Below the pieces are notes generated by a model. The model made no database searches, was not told the DNA's origin, and saw only the letters and a program-made list of their open reading frames with translations. Of a stretch of DNA of 64,000 nt, positions 51,913 through 59,718 are shown in pieces. Position 1 is the stretch's first letter. Every line of letters begins with the position of its first letter. The stretch comes from Eubacteriaceae bacterium (GTDB taxonomy: Bacteria; Bacillota; Clostridia; Lachnospirales; Lachnospiraceae), in the NCBI GenBank assembly GCA_910574915.1, contig CAJTCR010000018.1, positions 5,401 through 69,400 on the forward strand. Reading direction: 5' to 3'. The position numbers and the translations under genes were made by a program.

Positions 51913-52808
51913 AAAAATTATTGTTTGTATATAATGCGCACGCGGGAAAAGCCGCGATTCGGACAAAGCTGGCAGATATCATTGATATGATGGTAAAAAG
52001 AGGGTATGAGGTCACGGTCCGTCCGACACAGTGGAGCGGGGATGCGACAGAAATCATCGAGCAGACAGGCGCAGAGTATGACCTGATCGTATGCAGCGGC
52101 GGAGACGGTACGTTAGACGAGGTCGTTACCGGGATGATGCGAGTAGAGGAAAGAAAGCCGATCGGGTATATTCCGATGGGAAGTACGAATGATTTTGCCA
52201 ATTCGCTCAGGCTGCCGAAAAATGTCCTGAAAGCGGCTGAAATTGCACTGGACGGGCATCGGTTTGCATGTGATGTCGGCAGATTTAATGACAACAGCTT
52301 TATTTATGTAGCGGCGTTTGGGATCTTTACAGAAGTGTCGTATCAGACGAACCAGGAGCTGAAAAACCTGCTTGGACATGCGGCTTATATTTTGGAAGGC
52401 GCGAAAAGCCTGCTGGATATCGAGGCGTACAGTATGCGCGTGGAATATGAAGACGTTGTCTTAGAAGGGGATTTTATTTATGGGATGGTGTCAAATTCTA
52501 TATCCGTAGGCGGGTTTAAGCAGATTGCTGGAAAAAATGTACTGCTGGACGACGGCGTCTTTGAGGTGACGCTAATCAAGCGGCCGAAAAATCCGTTGGA
52601 GCTGAACGAAATTGTTACATCATTACTTACAAGAGTTGACAATACAGACCTGATTTATTCGTTTAAAACAGGGCAGATCCGGTTTTATACAGAAAAAGAG
52701 GTGCCGTGGACGCTTGACGGAGAATATGGCGGGGCGCATTCTCAGACCGTAATTAAAAACTGGCATAAGGCAGTGGAGATTATGGTGAAAGCACAGGAAA
52801 TAGAATGA
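51909..52808 (+). CDS. diacylglycerol kinase family lipid kinase (YegS/BmrU-like)
   Basis: The 299-residue protein has NAHAGKAA at the start, the nucleotide-binding CSGGDGTLDEVVTGM (about 61-75), PMGSTNDFANSL and the late DGE motif (TLDGEYGG), all standard for soluble YegS/DagK-type lipid kinases. It probably phosphorylates diacylglycerol or a related lipid to recycle it from lipoteichoic acid synthesis. It overlaps whiA by 4 nt (ATGA) and ends the cluster before a shared terminator. Confidence 0.9.
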   Translation: MKKLLFVYNAHAGKAAIRTKLADIIDMMVKRGYEVTVRPTQWSGDATEIIEQTGAEYDLIVCSGGDGTLDEVVTGMMRVEERKPIGYIPMGSTNDFANSLRLPKNVLKAAEIALDGHRFACDVGRFNDNSFIYVAAFGIFTEVSYQTNQELKNLLGHAAYILEGAKSLLDIEAYSMRVEYEDVVLEGDFIYGMVSNSISVGGFKQIAGKNVLLDDGVFEVTLIKRPKNPLELNEIVTSLLTRVDNTDLIYSFKTGQIRFYTEKEVPWTLDGEYGGAHSQTVIKNWHKAVEIMVKAQEIE

Positions 52809-52821
52809 ACATAAGAGCAGA

Positions 52822-52860
52822 GAAAACGGCAGACATGTGGAATGCCTGCCGTCAGTTTTC
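52822..52860. terminator. bidirectional terminator between convergent genes
   Basis: GAAAACGGCAG (52822-52832) pairs with CTGCCGTCAGTTTTC (52846-52860) with a small bulge. A-rich and T-rich sides suit both strands. It lies between the lipid kinase stop and the end of the leftward zinc-ribbon gene. Confidence 0.55.
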
Positions 52861-52861
52861 A

Positions 52862-53182
52862 CTACATAAAGTTTTTGTAGTTATTCGCAAACAATGCGCG
52901 ATTAATTGATCGTGTATCTGTAGTTGGAATTTCGGTGTAATTGCCGTCCAGGATGTATTTGATTTTTTCTTTGCTCATGCCTGTTTCCCGTGCTACCGTT
53001 AACAGCGGGGCAGCCCCATGCGTACGGAAGTATTCTTTGATCACGCCATAGTCGTCCAGCAGTTCTTTGCCGCAGTTTATACAGATATAGCGGCCGATCC
53101 CTTTGTATTCCAGTTCACCTCCGCATGAGTCGCACTGCTCAGGCTTATTAAAAGTGATTTTTTCCAAACCGCGTAGTTCCAT
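52862..53182 (-). CDS. zinc-ribbon/helix-turn-helix protein
   Basis: The 106-residue protein begins with a zinc ribbon (CDSCGGELEYKG...CINCGKE, about 16-39), followed by a helical part (GVIKEYFRTHGAAPLLTVAR, ETGMSKEKIKYILDGNY) that looks like a helix-turn-helix. The layout and the EYxRxH...G pattern resemble the 137-residue protein at 29633-30046, minus the second ribbon. Start taken at ATG 53182, preceded by GGGGG. It is divergent from a MATE gene with about 130 bp between. Probably a small regulator; target unknown. Confidence 0.7.
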   Translation of the reverse strand: MELRGLEKITFNKPEQCDSCGGELEYKGIGRYICINCGKELLDDYGVIKEYFRTHGAAPLLTVARETGMSKEKIKYILDGNYTEIPTTDTRSINRALFANNYKNFM

Positions 53183-53310
53183 AGTTTTTCCCCCGAATAT
53201 ATGATAAATTTGTAATCGAGTTGCCATAAATATATATATGACATTATATCGGAAATTTGGAAAAAATCAATATAGTATCTAAAATAATGAAGCAAAAAAG
53301 GAGAAGGGTA

Positions 53311-54687
53311 ATGTTAGAAACAAGCAAAAAACAAGATATGGGGAGCGGCAGTGTGCCGAAATTAATGCTGAGCCTTGCGATTCCTGCCGTTGTCGCACAG
53401 TTGATTAATATGCTGTATAATATTGTGGACAGAATCTATATCGGGCATATTAAAGACGCGGGCGCGTCCGCGCTGACAGGCGTCGGCCTGTTTCTTCCGA
53501 TTTTAATGATGATTAACGCGTTTGCGATGCTGACAGGCTCCGGCGGAGCGCCAAGGGCTGCCATTGCGATGGGAAAAAACGACAAAGAAGGCGCGCAGAA
53601 GATTTTAGGCAACTGTTTTTCCGTGCTGCTTTTGTGCGCGGCAGTGTTAACCGCCCTGTTTTACATTTATGCACCGCAGCTTTTGCGGCTGTTTGGCGCG
53701 AGTGACGTAACGCTGCCGTATGCGCTGTCGTATGCGCGCATTTATATATTGGGAACGATATTTGTCATGGTTGTGCTTGGGATGAACCCGTTTATTACGA
53801 CGCAGGGATTTGCAAAATTCAGTATGATTACGACTGTTGTCGGCGCGGTGTGCAATATTATTTTAGATCCGGTCCTGATTTTTGTCCTCGGCATGGGCGT
53901 GCAGGGGGCGGCAGTCGCTACCGTGGTCAGCCAGGCGGTCAGCGCGGTGTGGGTGCTTGCTTTTCTGCGGGGCAAAAAGACGCTGCTGCGGCTGGAGCCT
54001 GCGCACATGAAGGTTGTTCCCCAGGTAATTATGCCCTGCCTGGCGCTTGGAGTCTCTACCTTTGTAATGCTCAGCACCGAGAGTATTTTAAATATCAGCT
54101 TTAACAGCAGCCTGTCACGGTATGGCGGTGACCTTGCGGTAGGCGCGATGACGATTATTTCCTCCTGCAACCAGCTAGTGACGCTGCCGCTGCAGGGGAT
54201 CTGCCAGGGTGGGCAGCCGATTATGAGCTTTAATTATGGCGCGGGAAAAAAAGAACGGGTCAAACAGGCGTTTTTCTGCCAGTTTTTCTCCTGTGCCCTG
54301 TATGCGGGTGTAATGTGGCTGCTGCTGCTTGTTTTTCCTCATATTTTTACCGGTATTTTCAGCAGCGATCCTGCTTTGGCGGATTATACGGTATGGGCGA
54401 TGCGCATTTACATGGCAGGTATTTTTTCTTCCGGCATACAGATTGGCTGCCAGCAGACGTTTATGGCGCTTGGGCAGGCAAAGATCAGCCTGCTGATGGC
54501 GTGCCTTCGAAAGCTGGTGCTGCTGATTCCTCTGATTTTTATACTGCCGCACATATTTGCCGACCCGGTATTTGGCGTCTTTGTGGCTGAGCCGGTCAGC
54601 GATATAATCGCAGCTACGGTAACGGCGTCGATGCTCTTTTTGCGGCTGAACGGGATTTTGGAAAAAGGAGCGGCTGCGCAGGCGTAA
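53311..54687 (+). CDS. MATE family efflux transporter
   Basis: The 458-residue membrane protein has about twelve helices in two similar halves, with PAVVAQLINMLYNIVDRIYIGH (read in parts) at the start and QGICQGGQPIMSFNYGAG in the second half, the DinF-like MATE signatures. It exports drugs or metabolites using Na+ or H+. AAAGGAGAAGG precedes ATG 53311; the frame upstream of it is intergenic. A different MATE protein is at 59719-61059. The substrate cannot be predicted. Confidence 0.9.
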   Translation: MLETSKKQDMGSGSVPKLMLSLAIPAVVAQLINMLYNIVDRIYIGHIKDAGASALTGVGLFLPILMMINAFAMLTGSGGAPRAAIAMGKNDKEGAQKILGNCFSVLLLCAAVLTALFYIYAPQLLRLFGASDVTLPYALSYARIYILGTIFVMVVLGMNPFITTQGFAKFSMITTVVGAVCNIILDPVLIFVLGMGVQGAAVATVVSQAVSAVWVLAFLRGKKTLLRLEPAHMKVVPQVIMPCLALGVSTFVMLSTESILNISFNSSLSRYGGDLAVGAMTIISSCNQLVTLPLQGICQGGQPIMSFNYGAGKKERVKQAFFCQFFSCALYAGVMWLLLLVFPHIFTGIFSSDPALADYTVWAMRIYMAGIFSSGIQIGCQQTFMALGQAKISLLMACLRKLVLLIPLIFILPHIFADPVFGVFVAEPVSDIIAATVTASMLFLRLNGILEKGAAAQA

Positions 54688-54899
54688 GTATTTGCCGCCT
54701 TGCCCAAACTGTAAAAAAATTCCAAAAAATTTATCGTTTATTGGTAAATTTTACTTTATTTTTTGTGGAAAAAATGGTATGATAAATAGGCAGCAGGCAA
54801 TCTGCTGAATACAAAATAATTTCAGTAAAATTTAGAACAGGCTGGGGCAGCATTCGATCCGCGGCAGCCCAGACAAATCAAGGAGATGGAGGAAACAAC

Positions 54900-55763
54900 A
54901 TGTTAGTATCAGCAGCAGAAATGTTAAAGAAAGCAAAAGCAGGCCATTACGCAGTAGGCCAGTTTAACATCAACAACCTGGAATGGACCAAGTCTGTATT
55001 GTTAACCGCACAGGAATTAAACAGCCCGGTGATCTTAGGCGTATCCGAAGGCGCAGGCAAATATATGACTGGTTTTAAGACGGTTGCAGCGATGGTAAAA
55101 GCAATGGATGAAGAGCTTGGAATTACAGTTCCGGTAGCGCTGCATCTGGATCATGGTACTTATGAAGGCTGCTATAAATGTATAAAAGCAGGCTTTACAT
55201 CCATCATGTTTGACGGTTCTCATTATCCGATTGAGGAAAACGTAGCAAAGACAAAAGAATTAGTAGCAGTATCCCATAATCTGGGACTTTCGATTGAAGC
55301 AGAAGTAGGTTCGATTGGCGGCGAGGAAGACGGTGTCGTAGGCGCAGGCGAATGTGCAGATCCAAAGGAATGCAAGGCAATCGCCGACCTGGGCGTTGAT
55401 ATGCTCGCGGCAGGCATCGGCAATATTCATGGCAAATATCCTGAAAACTGGGCAGGGTTGAGCTTTGAAACACTGGATGCCGTACAAAAGGAAACTGGCG
55501 ATATGCCGTTAGTACTCCACGGCGGGACAGGCATTCCAGAAGATATGATTAAGAAAGCAATCTCTCTTGGCGTTGCAAAGATCAATGTAAATACCGAATG
55601 CCAGTTATCTTTCCAGGAAGCAACACGCAAATACATAGAAGAAGGCAAAGACCAGCAGGGCAAAGGCTTTGATCCTCGGAAACTGCTTGCGCCTGGTGCA
55701 GAAGCGATTAAGGCTACCGTAAAAGAAAAGATGGAACTGTTTGGTTCTGTTGGCAAGGCTTAA
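54900..55763 (+). CDS. fba: class II fructose-bisphosphate aldolase
   Basis: The 287-residue zinc enzyme cleaves fructose 1,6-bisphosphate in glycolysis. HLDHGTYEGCYKCIKAGF (Asp and His of the zinc site), SIEAEVGSIGGEEDGV (Glu ligand), GIGNIHGKYP (His ligand), LHGGTGIPEDMIKKAI (His ligand and phosphate loop) and INVNTECQLSF are all present. GGAGATGGAGG precedes the ATG. TTTATT-N17-TATGAT about 120 bp upstream is a possible promoter. It is monocistronic. Confidence 0.95.
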   Translation: MLVSAAEMLKKAKAGHYAVGQFNINNLEWTKSVLLTAQELNSPVILGVSEGAGKYMTGFKTVAAMVKAMDEELGITVPVALHLDHGTYEGCYKCIKAGFTSIMFDGSHYPIEENVAKTKELVAVSHNLGLSIEAEVGSIGGEEDGVVGAGECADPKECKAIADLGVDMLAAGIGNIHGKYPENWAGLSFETLDAVQKETGDMPLVLHGGTGIPEDMIKKAISLGVAKINVNTECQLSFQEATRKYIEEGKDQQGKGFDPRKLLAPGAEAIKATVKEKMELFGSVGKA

Positions 55764-55884
55764 TTCAGTAAATCTGCCAAAAATCAGGCTCAAATAATAA
55801 AAAAATTAGAAAAATATCTGAAAAATAATTCAAGTATTGCTATCTGCCTGAAATTGGTGTATGTTAGTAACAGGTAAGAAAACG

Positions 55885-55924
55885 AACGAGGATGTTCCAT
55901 AGAGGGGCATCCTTGTTTTTTTTA
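55885..55924 (+). terminator. terminator or attenuator before glutamine synthetase
   Basis: AACGAGGATGTTCC (55885-55898) pairs with GGGGCATCCTTGTT (55904-55917) with three wobbles and a 5-nt loop, followed by eight or so T residues. A possible promoter TTGCTA-N17-TATGTT (55837-55865) lies between the aldolase stop and this hairpin, so the hairpin may attenuate the synthetase rather than end the aldolase transcript. Confidence 0.6.
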
Positions 55925-55994
55925 TCGATACGGTAACTGTTATGTTGCGGTACATATCCGTCAGCAATGGAAAGAAAGGAAACGAGGATCGAAT

Positions 55995-58109
55995 ATGAGC
56001 GAATATTTTAATGTAGCAGACATTTTTGGAGAAAATGTGTTTAATGACGCAGTGATGCAGGCGCGCCTTCCGAAAAAAGTTTACAAAAAAATGAGGGAAA
56101 TTATTGAAAAAGGCGCGGAACTTGACCTTGACACGGCGGATGTCGTTGCGCATGAGATGAAGGAATGGGCGATTGAAAAAGGCGCGACACATTATACACA
56201 CTGGTTCCAGCCACTGACAGGCGTTACTGCTGAAAAGCATGATTCTTTTATTACAGCTCCGATGCCTACAGGCAAAGTGCTGATGAGCTTTTCCGGCAAG
56301 GAATTAATCAAAGGCGAGCCGGATGCCTCTTCTTTCCCGTCCGGCGGGCTGCGCGCGACATTTGAAGCAAGAGGGTATACGGCGTGGGACTGTACGTCTC
56401 CGGCATTTGTCAGACAGGATGCGGCGGGGGCAACGCTGTGTATCCCGACGGCGTTTTGTTCTTATACCGGCGAAGCGTTAGACCAAAAGACGCCGCTTTT
56501 ACGTTCGATGGAAGCGGTCAGCGACCAGGCAATCCGGCTGGTGCGCCTGTTTGGAAATACGACTTCTACAAAAGTAATGCCGTCCGTAGGCCCGGAACAG
56601 GAATATTTTATTGTAGACCGCGCGAAATATTTGCAGCGCAAAGACCTGATTTTTACCGGGCGCACCTTGTTCGGCGCGATGCCGCCAAAAGGACAGGAAA
56701 TGGACGACCATTACTTTGGCGCGATCCGTGAGCGTATTGCGGCATATATGCGGGATGTGAACAAAGAGCTGTGGAGGCTTGGCGTATCGGCAAAGACGCA
56801 GCACAATGAAGTGGCTCCTGCGCAGCACGAGCTGGCGCCGATCTATGCGGAATGCAATATCGCGGTAGATGATAACCATTTAATTATGGAAACGCTGAAA
56901 AAAGTAGCGGGACGGCACGGGCTGCAATGCCTGCTGCATGAGAAGCCGTTTGCCGGCGTTAACGGCTCAGGCAAGCATAATAACTGGTCGCTTGTTACAA
57001 ATGACGGCATCAACCTGTTGGAGCCGGGCGTGACACCGCATGAAAATATCCAGTTTTTGCTTGTGCTGACCTGTATTTTAAAAGCGGTTGACAAACATGC
57101 CGCGCTGCTGCGCGCATCGGCGGCGGATGTAGGCAACGATCACAGATTAGGCGCAAACGAAGCGCCGCCTGCGATTTTATCCGTATTTTTAGGCGAGCAG
57201 CTAGAAGATGTGATCTCCCAGCTCATCAGCACCGGTATGGCGACGCATTCGATCAAGCGCCAGATGCTTGAGACAGGCGTGAAGACGCTGCCGGATTTTC
57301 GAAAAGACGCGACAGACAGAAACCGCACCTCGCCGTTTGCGTTTACCGGCAACAAGTTTGAGTTCCGTATGGTAGGCTCCCAGGATTCGGTGGCACAGTC
57401 TAACGTCGTGCTCAATACAATCGTTGCCGAAGCGTTTTCCGAAGCGTGCGACGTGCTGGAAAAGGCGGAGGACTTTAACGAAGCGGTACATGATCTGATC
57501 AAAGAATACGCAGTAGAGCATGAGAGAATTATATTTAACGGCAACGGCTATTCCGACGAATGGGTAGAGGAGGCGCAAAGGCGCGGCTTGGCGAACATCA
57601 AGTCGATGGTAGACGCGATCCCGGCATATACCGCAGAAGCATCGGTTGCCGTATTTGAAAAATTCAGCGTATTTACAAAAGCAGAGCTGGAATCCCGCGT
57701 AGAAATCGAATACGAGACCTATGCAAAGACGATTAATATCGAAGCAAAGGCAATGATCGATATCGCAGGCAAGCAGATCATCCCGTCCGTAATCCGCTAT
57801 ACAACCGCACTTGCCACATCGATTAACGCGGTAAAAGCTGCGTGTGACGCAGACGTAAGCGCTCAGACCGGGCTGCTGAAAGAAGTATCCGCGCTGCTTG
57901 CGCAGACAAAGGAAGCGTTAAACCGCCTGGTAGAAGCCGATGCCGTCGGATCTGCAATGGAAGAAGGCAGAGAGCGCGCCGTATATTACCGGGACGTAAT
58001 CAAGACAGCGATGGAAGCGCTGCGCACGCCGGTTGACCGCCTGGAGATGATGGTAGATAAGGATATGTGGCCGATGCCGTCTTATGGGGATCTGATTTTT
58101 GAGGTGTAG
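55995..58109 (+). CDS. glnN: glutamine synthetase type III
   Basis: The 704-residue enzyme makes glutamine from glutamate, ammonia and ATP. Its length and features are those of the GSIII (GlnN) class of anaerobes: the N-terminal GSIII domain, HYTHWFQPLTG, PSGGLRATFEARGYTAWD, the Glu ligands in VGPEQEYF and HNEVAPAQHELAP, the NGSGKHNNWS loop, and the NRTSPFAFTGNKFEFR block. The C-terminal helical part follows. GAAAGGAAACGAGG precedes ATG 55995. A T-tailed hairpin upstream and a clear terminator downstream make it a single-gene unit. Confidence 0.96.
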   Translation: MSEYFNVADIFGENVFNDAVMQARLPKKVYKKMREIIEKGAELDLDTADVVAHEMKEWAIEKGATHYTHWFQPLTGVTAEKHDSFITAPMPTGKVLMSFSGKELIKGEPDASSFPSGGLRATFEARGYTAWDCTSPAFVRQDAAGATLCIPTAFCSYTGEALDQKTPLLRSMEAVSDQAIRLVRLFGNTTSTKVMPSVGPEQEYFIVDRAKYLQRKDLIFTGRTLFGAMPPKGQEMDDHYFGAIRERIAAYMRDVNKELWRLGVSAKTQHNEVAPAQHELAPIYAECNIAVDDNHLIMETLKKVAGRHGLQCLLHEKPFAGVNGSGKHNNWSLVTNDGINLLEPGVTPHENIQFLLVLTCILKAVDKHAALLRASAADVGNDHRLGANEAPPAILSVFLGEQLEDVISQLISTGMATHSIKRQMLETGVKTLPDFRKDATDRNRTSPFAFTGNKFEFRMVGSQDSVAQSNVVLNTIVAEAFSEACDVLEKAEDFNEAVHDLIKEYAVEHERIIFNGNGYSDEWVEEAQRRGLANIKSMVDAIPAYTAEASVAVFEKFSVFTKAELESRVEIEYETYAKTINIEAKAMIDIAGKQIIPSVIRYTTALATSINAVKAACDADVSAQTGLLKEVSALLAQTKEALNRLVEADAVGSAMEEGRERAVYYRDVIKTAMEALRTPVDRLEMMVDKDMWPMPSYGDLIFEV

Positions 58110-58159
58110 CTGGTGTTTAGAAAACTACATAGTTCATTATTGTTTATCAAATAGAGGTT

Positions 58160-58206
58160 GCACAAAAAGAGCGCTGTTGTTTAGGCAGGCTCTTTTTGTG
58201 CTTTTT
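58160..58206 (+). terminator. terminator of glutamine synthetase gene
   Basis: GCACAAAAAGAGC (58160-58172) pairs exactly with GCTCTTTTTGTGC (58189-58201), followed by TTTTTC. Confidence 0.8.
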
Positions 58207-58247
58207 CTTTAGTAATTTCTATTGATCTGGCAATGATTTAGAAGTAA

Positions 58248-58418
58248 CAAGTCAGAGTTGATGATGAACTAAAGGCAAAATCGGACAGTTTGTTTAAAGA
58301 TTTAGGGACAGACACAACATCTGCAATTCGTATGTTTTTAACACAGGCAGTAGCGTATCATGGATTTCCATTTGAAGGGGATCAGGCTGTTATAGATAAC
58401 ATTTTTCATGAGTTGTAG
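58248..58418 (+). pseudogene. RelB/DinJ-type antitoxin fragment
   Basis: The frame reads QVRVDDELKAKSDSLFKDLG, TTSAIRMFLTQAVAYHGFPF, typical of RelB/DinJ antitoxins, but a stop codon lies directly before it and no start codon is available. The first eight or so residues are lost. No toxin gene follows. It is a relic of a toxin-antitoxin pair. Confidence 0.65.
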
Positions 58419-58582
58419 GATTATGAGAATCGGCTGAGCTGATAATAATTTTATATTAATTTAAAATACTTCTTCATAAAACGAGAAAAAATGCCGATAC
58501 ATAAATTATTAACATACATAAATGGTAAACGGATTTACCACGACAGAAACAGACACACTCTGGAATCAGGGAGGATAAGCGT

Positions 58583-59428
58583 ATGGGTATGATGGTCGGA
58601 TCGAATACAAAGAATCGGGTGATTCAGATAAAAAATCTGGATGGCTCCGTGGCTGGAACAATCAGCGTATCGAAATCAGCTCCAAAAAAGAAGAAACGGC
58701 TGAATTATAATTTCAAGTCGATTTCATCTCAGATCCTGCTTTCTAAAACATCAAACAGTGCGGGCAAAGCGGTTACAAAGGCGCGCGGTACGATTGCGAT
58801 GCTGCTGCGCAAAGTGCGGTCAGGGGATTACGATGACCAGGATTTGGAACATGCGATTATTCATGCGCGCAAGATGGAGCGCATAGCGAAAAAGCGGATG
58901 CGGCATTTAAAGCAGGAAGAGGAGATCGAGCAGAAAGGAAAATCAGCGGAGTTTGAGGATGAGGTGCTGGAAGGGCTGGAGGAGTCGTCTGAGGACGAAG
59001 CGGTACTGGAGCTGAGCGAAGAGGAATTACAGCGGCTGATGGAAGAATATGAAGAGCTGATGCAGGAGTCTATGGAGGAAATGATGCAGGAATCTATGCA
59101 GGAGCTGCTGGAGGAAGCGTCGTTAGAAGAGCTGTCCGAGGAATTTTGCGGTGCGGTATATGAGATGGAACCGGAAGATTTAGAGCAGCTAAAGAAAAAA
59201 CACCGTTCGGACGAAATGCGAGAGATTATGGATGCGGATATGAAATATCTGCGCGCGGTCTTTCAAAAGCTGGAAAAAGAGCGCCAGTCGCTTTCTAGTG
59301 GGATCAAAAACTTTGCCGCTGAGATTCCAAGCGGTGTTTCGCTGGAGATTTCAGGGCTGGAAATGCCTGTGGAGGTACAGCCAGTGCCTGTAGAAACTGC
59401 GGGCGCGAGCATTGACGTGATGGCATAG
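58583..59428 (+). CDS. acidic, Met/Glu-rich protein of unknown function
   Basis: The 281-residue protein is predicted soluble. The N-terminal third is basic (KKKKRLNYNFKSISSQIL, KARGTIAMLLRKVRSG, RKMERIAKKRMRHLKQEEE), the middle (about 115-205) very acidic with Met-containing repeats (QESMEEMMQESMQELLEE), and the end (about 240-281) is hydrophobic-polar (PVEVQPVPVETAG). Coiled-coil structure is likely in the middle. I recognise it only as a Clostridia-type protein without known role. GGGAGG precedes the ATG. It is monocistronic, upstream of a MATE gene. Confidence 0.75.
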   Translation: MGMMVGSNTKNRVIQIKNLDGSVAGTISVSKSAPKKKKRLNYNFKSISSQILLSKTSNSAGKAVTKARGTIAMLLRKVRSGDYDDQDLEHAIIHARKMERIAKKRMRHLKQEEEIEQKGKSAEFEDEVLEGLEESSEDEAVLELSEEELQRLMEEYEELMQESMEEMMQESMQELLEEASLEELSEEFCGAVYEMEPEDLEQLKKKHRSDEMREIMDADMKYLRAVFQKLEKERQSLSSGIKNFAAEIPSGVSLEISGLEMPVEVQPVPVETAGASIDVMA

Positions 59429-59459
59429 GATTTTTTGTATCAGATTTTTAAGTTAGCAC

Positions 59460-59488
59460 TTTACAAATATGTCGTTTTTTGATAGAAT
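59460..59488 (+). promoter_or_regulatory. promoter of the second MATE gene
   Basis: TTTACA (59460-59465), 17 bp, TAGAAT (59483-59488). The predicted start point leaves a leader of about 220 nt before the MATE start codon. Confidence 0.6.
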
Positions 59489-59494
59489 AACTGC

Positions 59495-59718
59495 ATATGG
59501 AAATTATATTCATTAAAACCTGTTCCCTGCATTCTATTGAAACAGAAATAGGAGTGCCAGTGGCAGGAGTGGATTTTTCAAGATGAATGGATATCTTTTT
59601 TCGCCACATGACTGTATGGAAGATGCAGATTCCGAAAGGAATTTTGCTTTTCCGGTTTGCAGCCATGTGGTTTTTTATGTTTATTTTTATTAAGAAAATT
59701 TAAGATGGAGGAAAAGAC
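59495..59718 (+). promoter_or_regulatory. structured leader with terminator before MATE gene
   Basis: The leader holds a hairpin joining GCATTCTATT to AATAGGAGTGC with a small bulge (about 59528-59560), a G+C-richer middle (CCAGTGGCAGG), and near its end a stem GCCACATG (59603-59610) with CATGTGGT (59664-59671) that runs into TTTTTTAT. A terminator-like hairpin 45 nt before the start codon of a transporter suggests attenuation or a riboswitch. I could not match it to a known riboswitch class. Confidence 0.4.

Noticed and set aside
55885..55924. ANTAR-type dual hexaloop leader before glutamine synthetase
   Set aside because: Only one hairpin is seen, its best loop has five bases, and no second A..G hexaloop hairpin precedes it.
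58474..58500. Sigma-D (flagellar) promoter before the acidic protein gene
   Set aside because: GCCGATAC is present, but the nearest TAAA is 12 bp upstream instead of about 15 and no flagellar genes are near.
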